From positions 20,918,892-20,982,891 of the forward strand of contig OX421964.1 in the NCBI GenBank assembly GCA_949128115.1: DNA of 64,000 nucleotides. The letters are read 5' to 3'. Positions 1 to 9,729 of this stretch are shown in pieces. The notes under the pieces are model-generated. The model did not search any database, had not been told where the DNA came from, and saw nothing but the letters and a program-made list of their open reading frames with translations. The translations under genes were made by a program, and so were the position numbers. Every line of letters starts with the position of its first letter. Position 1 is the stretch's first letter. Origin of the DNA: Anaspis maculata. Lineage: Eukaryota > Arthropoda > Insecta > Coleoptera > Scraptiidae.

Positions 1-1379
1 AGTAATTGTGAAAAAAAGTCTTTTGTTCTGTCCCGGAACTGTATCGTTACACAGTTGGTTGCCTGCAGATTTTGGCGCGCCGCGATTGTGCATCACGCGA
101 TTTTTTACCAATTTTGAGAAAGCGTGGATAACAACAACGATAACATCCACGGAGTATAATGGCGAAAGTTCCAATTTCCGAAAAGTTGTTTATTCATATG
201 AGCACGTCGGATTTTCTGCAGCGCAGCAGATAGGAATTTTCATCTAAACTTTAAGCCTGATGCCGCTGGGTGATGTCGCTCATCGATCGGGAAGAGTATG
301 AAACGATACCAAGCAAGCTGCTCTGCTGCCGAAATGGAGTTCGTTGTTCATAATTTGTTGGTGAAAAGGTGAAAATTGCAAAGCAGGAGGTGCTTTGAGA
401 AAAAAACTTGATGTATTACTGGTTGCATATACCGAGAAAACTACCCTTTTCTACAAGGAATATCGGACCGAGACTATGGGCTATGTGCTCATGGACTCGC
501 AGGTTGGTAGTAAGTAGTGTTTTAACCATTCATACACCGTAAATTATTCCTTAGATACACATCAGGGATTATGCATGGGCATTGACATCTTGACATTTAG
601 TTGGAGTTCTACGCAGAGACAAAAGCGTTCTGCGAGTTTTTGAAATTTAGAATAAATGTGTGGATTAAAACGGGATTTCAAAGTACCTCAAGTAATATAA
701 AATTCAATCCTGCAGTCGAGGGGGTCAGTTGTGGGTAAATTTCAAGGCCATCGTCTGCCGAAAGATAGGTCGACGAAGTGTTCGCATACCATAATAAGAA
801 CGCCGGTGTGATGCGAACACTCAAACACTCTAGGCATTCCACTCTGCTATAGGTCGTCGACGGACCTGGAGGGAGTTGACATTTGACATTTTTGTCATAT
901 GTCACAGCCCACAGTAGCGCACAGCGTCCTGTCACTTCAGTTTTTTGGCATTCTTGTTATTATATTGAAGCGTTTGTTCACTTTTTTCTTTCGTCGAAAT
1001 TCGGAAACCGTTGACCGAGTCGAGAACTTCCAAAAAGCGTCATAAACATAAAAGTTTCGAACGCATGACGCGCAATGGCTGCCAACCTGACAGGCTCGGT
1101 ACACCAGATCTGATGACAGATAGCCAGCCAAGCAGGGCAGCCAACAAGACTCGTGACAAAATTCGTCGACGACCTATGCTCTGGCAGTTGGTCGGAATTT
1201 CTCAAGGGGTTAATCAAAGTGAAATGTTCATGAGATCGTTTCCAGAAAGATAGGAGGTCAAAGTGTTAACCTAACACAAGTCCTTCAGAGCTCTGCATAA
1301 GTAATCAAAGGTTTTCAATATTATTTGAATCAAGTGAACTTTACGATAGAATTTGATTGTGTCACTTTTTAGATTTTTT
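1..1379. other. Unassigned AT-rich sequence
   Basis: I see no supportable gene here. All reading frames are short and overlap one another on both strands. A small imperfect hairpin with GTGTTCGCAT and ATGCGAACAC arms lies near 777-826, and the stretch 1060-1220 is somewhat CpG-richer than its surroundings. Nothing else is recognised. Confidence 0.4.
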
Positions 1380-1382
1380 TAA

Positions 1383-1508
1383 GGGCTGGATTTCAAGTTG
1401 AAGCAAGTCCGGTCACAATGACAACATAATACAATCCGACGCGATGATTGGCTTATCGATGACGTGAATGAGTGGCGCAAGTTGCGTCGCTGACTTGAAA
1501 TTCAGCCC
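1383..1508. mobile_element. 126-bp TAA-flanked MITE
   Basis: The two ends are inverted copies: the left begins GGGCTGGATTTCAAGT and the right ends ACTTGAAATTCAGCCC. TAA stands immediately outside both ends (1380-1382 and 1509-1511), which reads as a 3-bp target duplication. A short non-coding element with TAA duplication fits a PIF/Harbinger-type non-autonomous element, but no transposase is present, so the superfamily is an inference. Confidence 0.6.
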
Positions 1509-1697
1509 TAAGAAAGCGTGAAGTATCGTTAGCTCGAAATCTTACTGAAGCACGCACAAGGAATGTAATAACGTTAAAACCAAAGAACACGTCAAAGCCG
1601 TCAAACGTCTCACAAGGGCTTCTTATTTTCACTGCCATGGGCTCTGTATGTTCTACGTCTTGACATCTGCATGTCATGCACGCTCCCCATAGGTACG

Positions 1698-1814
1698 ATT
1701 GCGGCCAAAATAAAGTGGACGACAATGTCAACGAGTTGGCTTGCTGTCATGCGACGTTCAGGCCAGAATCCTGAGAAATCTGTCAACTGTCGTCCACTTT
1801 AAAAAGGCCGCAAT
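1698..1814. repeat. Short inverted-repeat element (ATTGCGGCC ends)
   Basis: The left arm ATTGCGGCC followed by TAAAGTGGACGACA is repeated in inverse orientation at the right, where TGTCGTCCACTTTA leads to GGCCGCAAT. The arms are about 30 bp with a few mismatches, and the middle is about 55 bp. GGTA occurs just outside each end, but not cleanly adjacent on the left, so no target duplication is claimed. Confidence 0.5.
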
Positions 1815-3300
1815 GGTAGGCACCACAGCAAAATATTGCTGGTTTAAAAAACTTCTTTGCATAATTCGATACACGTTTCCAATGGAAATTGTCTCTTTCT
1901 AATCGTGAGTCTCTGAATAGACGCCGGCACTGGAAAGAGATGGTCGTTTTGTTGGTGAAATAAACACGGGGAATAAATTGTGTGGAGAACCAATTTTACA
2001 AGTATATGCCGATCAGCTTTTAAATTCAGCACTAGAACGGTAATTTTTGCACGCCAAGTTGTCAATTCTGCGATATTTGGGGATGTTCAAATTTGTAATG
2101 TTGGATCAGTTTTTCCCCAGACGACCTTAAATTCGTACTGTCAATCGAGTACAGCGCTGTTGCAAGATTGTATGTATGCTCTGTTTTTGACTGCAGCTTC
2201 AGTGTCCCACAATTATGTCCTTCCAGTGTCTTTTCACCTCGCAATCTGCAGTATGGAGTTCTTCAGCTGTAATTCAGGTTGGGCGTAAACGGCTCACTTA
2301 CACTTACACTCTGTCACTTACTTGCCATTCTGACAAGATAACAGTCATAACAGCCAAGACAACACTGTAGCGGAATATGATGCAAGGAGACGCCAGAATT
2401 GGCATTTCATGTAAAAATTTCCTAAGCTCACTGAACTTCGCCACAAAAAGCCCGTTTTCACGTAACTTGGTCTGTCAGCGTCCGTTACACTCTAGGGAAC
2501 ATGGCCAACCGCGTTTTAATTTCTACTGAATTTAAAACGTGATCGGCATATATCTTGATGTGCTCTTGCTTTTTTATTACCGCTGTTAGAGTTATAATTA
2601 GGACTACCGTACGTTACGCAGATACACCGTCAAATAAGCACAACATTTTTGTCTGACAGTTTGACACGTGACAGTTGTGAAGGAACGCACGGCACTGATG
2701 ATACATCCGTCAAATTATGTGGTCGATGTGTATTAGTGGTTGTATAACATCAAGGGCAGATCGTCTATGTCTTTTAATTGGAGACGTATAACTAATATCC
2801 GCGTTAACTGAAATGGAATGCCCCGCTAATGAGTTTCAGCAGGCTCCCACAATGTTTATGAAGAATATAAATTAGAGACGATGAACCTTGAAATAATTAT
2901 GTTAGATTTTTGACATCCGAGTTATTATCAATCTGACACCATCATCGTTATGAAATCACACATTCAACAACTCAAATCCAAAAAATCCATGTTGACAAAA
3001 TAGAACTGTAAAGTTTAGCTGACTAACCGTCAGTTCCACAAAAAAGATGATCAGCGATCACGGCTGATTGCAGATTAACTTAACTTTTTTCTACTGAATG
3101 CTAGGTGATTACTCACAAAAAATGCCTGAAATCTGTACTAGACCCATCATCTTTTCATTATTGAGGGATAAACCAGCATTTCCATTGATCAGTCAGCTAC
3201 AAATTGACAAGCAAAAATCGCAAATCAACTAATCTCGTATTATCTGTTTTGTGGAACCCACGGTAAGAGAGGAATATTTTCACTGGAGAATCATCTCTAT
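1815..3300. other. Unassigned sequence left of the foldback element
   Basis: No gene, RNA or repeat boundary could be supported here. The sequence is AT-rich with many in-frame stops on both strands. Confidence 0.4.
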
Positions 3301-5487
3301 TAGGCCAGGCGGTATGTCGGTAAAATCATTACAATCTGGAAAAAACTCCGACCAAAGCTTTTATGGTGTCAAACTCTTCGTAAGGTCAGCAAGTATCTAC
3401 CCCTGAGTTTCCGCCCAAAAATGAGTTGTGCTGATTCCTCCACATCTGCCCAAAGGTGAAAGATGTCTTGAAGGTGCAAAAAGACCTGTTAAATCCCCGC
3501 ACTTTTTCATTTTATTTGGCTCAATGCAAACGAACAACTCTTACGCAAACATTGGAAGCATTTGTCATCATCTCTGTGCCAGTCTTACTGTTGAAAAAAA
3601 AGATTTCTTTGTGCGGGTCAGATAAATCACATTTGATTGTTTTTCCACACAAGAAAACGATGAAGCAACATGTATTCTGGATGTTTCCTACTAACTCGTA
3701 CCCACTGAACCCATTTATGGTGTTAAAATTTCAATAACAGCATTTTTGAAGATGTTGCCCGCTAAGAAGTGAATAATTTTTACCCGCCTGTTCAGCAGCA
3801 ATTTTTTCAATTTCACCAAACACTGTTTGCAAAAATTTTATAAGGAATGAAAAGCTCAAACTCTTCTCTAACGATATCGTGCCTGGCTTAATCGCGGCAC
3901 GCACTTGAAAGTCTGAAAAACTGATTTCTTTTCGAGCGGTCCTATTCCACCCGCGTGCGGCCGTGCCTACTTGACATAGACCGGACTGTTTACACAAGCT
4001 TAGAAATGTACTCTTTTCCAGCTTTAAAACACGACCATTATTATTAAGACTTTGTACATTTATGAAGAAATTATACATTATTTTATCAATAATGGTCGTG
4101 TTTTAAAGCTGGAAGAGACTACATTTTCAAGCGTTTGTCAACAGTTCGGTCTATGTCAAGTAGGCACGGCCGCACGCGGATAAAATAAAACTGCTCGAAA
4201 AGAAAACCGTTTCCTTCACTTTCAAAAAGCGTGCCGCGGTTAAGCCAGACATAATATCATTAGAAAAGAGTTCCAGCTTGTCATTCCTTCTAAACTTTTC
4301 GAAAACGGTGTTTGGTAAAATTGAAAAAATTGCTGCTGAACAGGCGGGTAAAAATTATCCACTTCTTAGCGGGCAACATCTTCAAAAATGCTGTTAATGA
4401 AATTTCAACACCATAAATGAGTTCAGTGGGTACGAGTTAGTAGAAAACATCCAAAATACATGTTGCTCCATCGCTTTCTTGTGTGGGAAAACAATCAAAT
4501 GTGATTTATCTGACCCGCACAAAGAAATCTTCTTTTTCGAGTCCCTATGCAACAGCCCACCGAGAAATCAAACCTACCATTAAAACATCCTACCGGAGAA
4601 ACCGCCACCGTTCATTTTGCCACGAATTCTGCAACCCCGCAGACATGCTACTGCTCAATCAACACACCGGAAAAAGTGAAACCGCTCATTTAGCCACCGA
4701 GAGCGCTGCCACGCATTCATCCTACTGTTGAAGCAACACACCCGGAATAACAGCCACCACTCATTTTGCCACGAATCCTGCAACCCCACAGACATGCTAC
4801 TGCTCAATCAACACACCTGAAAAAGTGCAACCGCTCATTTAGCCACCGAGAGCGCTTCAGCAGTAGGATGAATGCGCGGCAGCGCTCTCGGTGGCTGAAT
4901 GAGCGGTTTCATTTTTTCCGGTGTGTTGATTGAGCAGTAGCATGTCTGCGGGGTTGCAGAATTCGTGGCAAAATGAGCGGTGGCTGTTTCTCCGGGTATG
5001 TTGCTTTAGCAGTAGGATGAATGCGCGGTAGCGGTCTCGGTGGCTAAATGCGTGGTTGCACTTTTTCCGGTGTGTTGATTGAGCAGTAGCATGTCTGCGG
5101 GGTTGCAGAATTCGTGGCAAAATGAGCGGTGGCTGTTTTTCCGGTAGGATGTTTCAATGGTAGGATGATTTCGCTGTGGGTTGTTCAGTGGGCTCCCTCT
5201 TTTTCAACAGTAAGACTGGCACAAAGATGATGACAAATGCTTCCAATGTTTGCGTAAGAGTTGTACATTTGCATTGAGGCAAATAAAATGAAAAAGTACG
5301 GGGGTTCAGCAGGTCTTTTTGCACCTTCAAGACATCTTTTACCTTTGGGCAGATGTGGAGGAATCAGCACAACTCGTTTTTGGGCGGAAACTCAGTGGTA
5401 GATACCTACTGACCTTACGAAGAGATTGACACCATAAAAGCTTTGGTCGGAATTTTTTCTATCCAGAATGACCTACCGCCTGGCCTA
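3301..5487. mobile_element. 2.2-kb foldback element with three nested stems
   Basis: The outer arms run from about 3301-3600 and return inverted at about 5199-5487. Both start TAGGCCAGGCGGTA and share the stretch with CCGACCAAAGCTTTTATGG. Inside lie two side-by-side hairpins. One has arms of about 3600-4040 and 4090-4538 around a short loop at 4043-4090. The other occupies 4540-5198, centred near 4857, and its arms are themselves built from a repeated block of about 125-250 bp containing GCAACCCCGCAGACATGC. Folded, this would be a three-way junction. There is no transposase reading. TA at both ends could be the target duplication. The palindromic frames inside give peptides on both strands that mirror each other and are not taken as genes. 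Confidence 0.75.
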
Positions 5488-6728
5488 TATAGGGTGTCCC
5501 AGCTAAAACAACCCAGCGCAATTTTTTCAAAAATATCAAGGCAACAAAAACAAAATTCAATGGAAGGAAGTCTGACCCTTTAGCTTTCTTTTACCGCCTA
5601 TGCTTGTAAGTACTCTAGTTTTCAAGAAAATGAAAATTTAGCGAGCGAGTCACAAGAATTAGAAAATTCATGATCGACAAAAGAAAATACTTCAGATGAA
5701 AAAAATCCTCTCTCTCGGGGCTTTTCATTGATGTGTCGCTGATATCTGTACCTGGTCCAGTAAGCCAGATATTCTGTCTTACAGTCCAGCAAACACAATA
5801 ATCGGAATTCATGATGTCACCGATCACACACTTGTGATTTTAACATCAGCCAGTATTCATTGCTATAGTAAGTCTAGGTATGGTAAGTGAAAAAGTCCTA
5901 GTAACGGCTAGTGTTGAAATTATAGCCCTCAGCCTGACTTTTACCAACGCTTCTAATGAAATCTAGGTTCTAGGTGGACTCTTTTGAAATCAATCAATTA
6001 ATCAAAATAGCATTCAAAATGGCTGAGGTATCAATTTGAACCCTGATCGAAAAGGGATTGAAATGAGATTATTCAAGATGCCAGAAAGCGGCACAGACAA
6101 TTTCAGGCGGAGAAAAACATGTAGGTAGCTGAATGAAATCAATCGAATCATGTAAAATCATAAATATCACTTGGAATGTTACATACAAACTGTCAAAACG
6201 TTATTGCAGAATCGTGAAAAAATGAAAAATCCCGCTGTGAAATATTTACTGAACAAGGTCAGGTCATGTCAGGTCAGGTCAAGTCAGGTCAGGTCAGGTA
6301 AAAACTGAAAATTTCATCGCTATGTAATAAAAAACTGTAGAGATCTACGGATATTACGGGGATATTGATGACACTTTAGGGTAGAAAAAAGGTGACAGTT
6401 CGTTGAATGATCCAGGATGACAGTTTCTGATCAAGCCTACTGAGTGTATAGCAATTGCCAGTGTTGTATACTCAAGTATTATTGTTCAACTGACCTTATC
6501 GAAAAGTGGTCAAATATGACCCGCTCTGTGGCAATCACTGTTTTACCAATTTTTCAAGAACGACCGCCATGCGATTTTCTGGGGGAGGGGAGGAAGTCAA
6601 AAGACACTACACTGAAAAATTACACTGACCATAAGCCGCAAATGGACTTTTGAGAGTTATTAATTTCGTTATGACCATTTACCACCTTCGTCTAGAGCCA
6701 GAAGCACGATGAGCCCTCTAAATTTTGG
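5488..6728. other. Unassigned sequence with a possible element end
   Basis: Directly right of the foldback is AGGGTGTCCCAGCTAAAA (5491-5508). This resembles the CAGGGTGTCCCG ends of palindromic elements elsewhere in the window, but no partner end was found, so it is only a possible single terminus. The rest has no recognised gene. Confidence 0.35.
6256..6300. repeat. (TCAGG)n pentanucleotide tract
   Basis: About nine imperfect copies of the AGGTC/TCAGG unit, with single-base variants such as AAGTC and ATGTC. The same unit occurs again at 28012-28080. TCAGG is the telomeric repeat of some beetles, but a short interrupted interstitial tract like this is no evidence of a telomere. Confidence 0.8.
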
Positions 6729-6735
6729 TTATTAT

Positions 6736-6855
6736 TAGGTGCTTTCCTTTTACAAGTTGTTAGTGGTATCTCACTTTCACGCATGTGATTTCTCGCTCTT
6801 TCTCTCTTTAACTTAGATCAGATCAGTAAGTTTTGTGGTAAAAAGAAAGCACCTA
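6736..6855. mobile_element. 120-bp MITE (TAGGTGCTTTC ends)
   Basis: The left end TAGGTGCTTTCCTTTTAC is matched in inverse orientation by the right end GTAAAAAGAAAGCACCTA. TTATTAT flanks both sides (6729-6735 and 6856-6862), so a 7-8 bp target duplication is likely. It could be hAT-type, but the simple-sequence flank makes the exact duplication length uncertain. Confidence 0.6.
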
Positions 6856-6862
6856 TTATTAT

Positions 6863-9050
6863 GATTTACCATTCTGACGGATTTGAAGTTTGGACGTTTT
6901 CTGTCAGTCTAAGTCGGTAAAACAGGAATTTTCACAGGTAGGGTCGTTCTTCCTTGTTTCGCGCTTTGACAGCTACGAAGTGCTTTACTTCCAAGGTCAA
7001 TTTTAAATACACTCATCATCATGATATGGTAGACGTATAATCACAAGACTGGCCTGTAACTTGGGTAAGGTATGCAAAAAGATATCTGGAGTGATTTTTT
7101 TTGTTGATTATTATATTTAGTTTGGAACTTAATTTGACCATAATCTCTTAGCAATATGATTGTGGCACCTTTTCAATATTCTTTGTCAACTTGTTATCAG
7201 TCAAAATAAAATGAAGTAAACCAGTTCACTTTCAGAAAGAAGCAGGACCTGGTCCAGGGTTGACCCGCAAAGCTCCTCACGGCGGTTCTGAAGAAAAAAT
7301 TGCTTGGCCGGTTAGCTGTTCCTTGCGTCAATCGATACCAGGAAGAACATCAAAGTTACGTTACGAAACGACTGGAAAAGGGCTGCCCAGGCGACCATTT
7401 GGAAAAGATATGATGGAAATAGAATCGACTTTCAGCTTTCAGCCTGTAACTTTTACTACTTTCTCCTGGAAATAGCCGCCGCGCCATAAAGCTTCAAAGC
7501 GACGAATGTAAAAACAAACAGACGCCATTCAAGACGCATAATCTGGGCACACCACCACCTAGAGACGCATAAATTTTTCACTTCCGGAGCGCCACAATAA
7601 CTTTGAAATTTGCAGTTTGTACCTTCCATTGTATTAGGTACGTCGTCTATGCATTATACCGGCAAGTCCTATAATAAACTTTTGCTCGACTAACGGTTTC
7701 GTGCCATTGCCATTCCAAGCCCGGAGACACATTCGAAATCCAATACCACAGGTTCCAATATACTAATCTAATCTTTGCAGCATAGCTAATCATAAAAACT
7801 ATACACAGTTATATCAGTTCAAAGATTTATTGAATCCCCAGTATCGTATAGTAGCAGAATCCATACACGCCGTCACACCAAGGAATCCTTCTGTATCATC
7901 CTGCCCACCTACCAGCCAGGCTGGGTGGTTTTCTCATCTCGAGACACAACAATAATAATTAACAAAGCGAGAAAAGGTCACCTTTGAACCGAGCAATGGG
8001 CCTTGGACTCGCGGACTCTTTAGTGTTTTTTTGAAACCAAAGAACGTGAGAATGATTTTGCACGGTCGCTCACATAGGTACCGGACCATTATCAACCACC
8101 GGCAGAAAACCACCTGCAAATGCACTCGCAACATCTGGTACCTACTCACCCAAGTACTTTACTGCAGACTGCAGCAGTGGGTACCCTGCGGAGGAGCCCG
8201 CAAGGAACCGCGAGGAAGGAACGGTATCAGCGTGCCAATCTCTCCAGTGCAATTTGCTTGCAAGCAACTGTACGCGAAACAACACAAAACGCTTTGCCGG
8301 ACTCTTTGAACCATTAAATCGAGTTCAGTTGCATGATGCGGGGGGGCATATCAGCGAGCTCTTTATAACGCGATTATTGCGTCGCGTCATGGTACGTTGC
8401 CCTAATGCCGGTCCCGGCTTAAAAGGTGTTGTTGGCAAATTGACTGTATCTATATTGGATATAGTTAGTTGTTGTTGGTGGTGGTGCCACTGACCACGTT
8501 GTCATGCAGACTTTTATTCCAAGGTGTGTTTTGAGGGTGGAGCCGGGGGGCTTCAACCCCATTATAGCCGTTCCATGTGCAGTGCTGAAGCCTCGGCTGA
8601 AACTGCACGGGATTTTTGTAATCAAAATCACGAAACTTTTCCGTGTGAATACGGAGTTTTTCAGGCGAGCGAAACTTTTCCCATTACCACTTCTCGCAAG
8701 TATATTCATTCCGGTTTAATTCCGGAAACATTATCAATTTCGTCAAGTTTAAGCTGCTAAAAACTCGATAACCAAGCTCGATAGCACATGGCGACGGTTT
8801 CGTAACTCCCGCTAAACCATTAAGCTTAGTCCGCATGGGCGGTAAATCGCTTCATTTTAGCGATATATCGATTGTTTACATGATAATCATTGAATTAGTT
8901 AGAAATTGCTATACGTTGCCCATTGAACCTTCTAGCCGGCTTTCCGTATCATGCTGAGGTTAAAAGTGGGTCTCGACTATAAATAGTGCTCTCGTGTGGT
9001 CCACAAGCTTATTGGATCTCCATCCATACGACACAAGCATAGCATAAAAT
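6863..9050. other. Mostly single-copy sequence, partly CpG-rich
   Basis: There is no supportable gene. The part from about 7250 to 8960 is richer in GC and CpG than the flanks and has short open frames on both strands that do not look like known families. A TATA-like site near its right end is listed separately. Confidence 0.4.
8977..8986 (+). promoter_or_regulatory. TATA-box-like site
   Basis: CTATAAATAG stands in a GC-moderate context about 80 bases before a degenerate LINE reading. This matches the insect TATA consensus, but no initiator or downstream gene supports it. It may be chance or a remnant of an element promoter. Confidence 0.2.
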
Positions 9051-9059
9051 TGTAAGAAA

Positions 9060-9455
9060 GGCTAAAGAAGAAGTAGTGAGAAAAAAGGGAGAGACACGAA
9101 AGGGATTTGGATCAAAAATTGAAGAAAACGCAGACCGAAAACTATTCTATGAGAAGAAATACTTCAATAACGACCGAAGAGGGATATGGAAAGGTGACAA
9201 GAACACTTTGAAGAATTGCTGGATGTCAATAACGAGAAACGGCTCATTAGTTGAAGGGCCAGTGAGACGGCAAGGCACATGAAGGATGCAGCCGCTGGCC
9301 TAAATATAGAAATGGAAAAAGCTATTAAAAAGCTAAAATTAGGAAGAGCACCAGGACATGATGGGATTACTGCATAAATTAAAAAGTATAATATGGGCAA
9401 AAGAAGTAAAATGAATAGTTCTGGAACGAGTTCTGGCGCTACTGAACAAAATAGA
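9060..9455 (+). pseudogene. LINE reverse transcriptase fragment
   Basis: In broken plus-strand frames this reads as the linker and start of the fingers of a non-LTR retrotransposon reverse transcriptase. A lysine-rich helix (9060-9200) comes first. Then comes HFEELLDVNNE near 9207-9240 and, in frame, MEKAIKKLKLGRAPGHDGIT near 9312-9371, which is the family's K-K-x-G-x-A-P-G-x-D-G-I motif. After a stop and a frameshift the reading continues as a LERVLALLNKI-like helix to about 9455. Endonuclease, palm and C-terminal regions are missing. It has stops and at least two frameshifts, so it is dead. The clade cannot be fixed from this piece. The satellite tract follows directly. Confidence 0.7.
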
Positions 9456-9499
9456 CCATCACTTTTATTAGCGTGTTGAGTAGTACTGGCAACCGAATC

Positions 9500-9720
9500 A
9501 GTTTTGAAGCCCGGCTTTAAAAACCGGCTCCGAAAACTGCGGTTTCAATGGTATCTTTCAAAACCGGCTTTCAGAGCCCAGGCTGGTTTTTCGAGCCGGC
9601 TTTCGGAGCCGGTTTTCAATGTCGGTTTTCGGAGCCGATTTTTGATATCGGTTTTACCGAAGCTGGTTAGTCGACAAAACCGATACCGGTATACCAGTTT
9701 TCGTTTTTCCCGGTTTTCTC
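9500..9720. repeat. CCGGCTTTCGGAGCCGG minisatellite
   Basis: A degenerate repeat of about 22 bp built on CCGGCTTTCGGAGCCGGTTTTC. The unit is nearly palindromic (CCGGCT...AGCCGG). About eight diverged copies run into the larger AAGTCGAA tract. Confidence 0.65.
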
Positions 9721-9729
9721 AAGCACCAG

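Noticed and set aside
3428..3625. Mirror-image peptides at 3428-3625 and 5185-5370 as a conserved protein
   Set aside because: The similarity is due to the DNA palindrome and would arise in any foldback.
6256..6300. Telomere from (TCAGG)n
   Set aside because: Too short, interrupted and surrounded by ordinary sequence.
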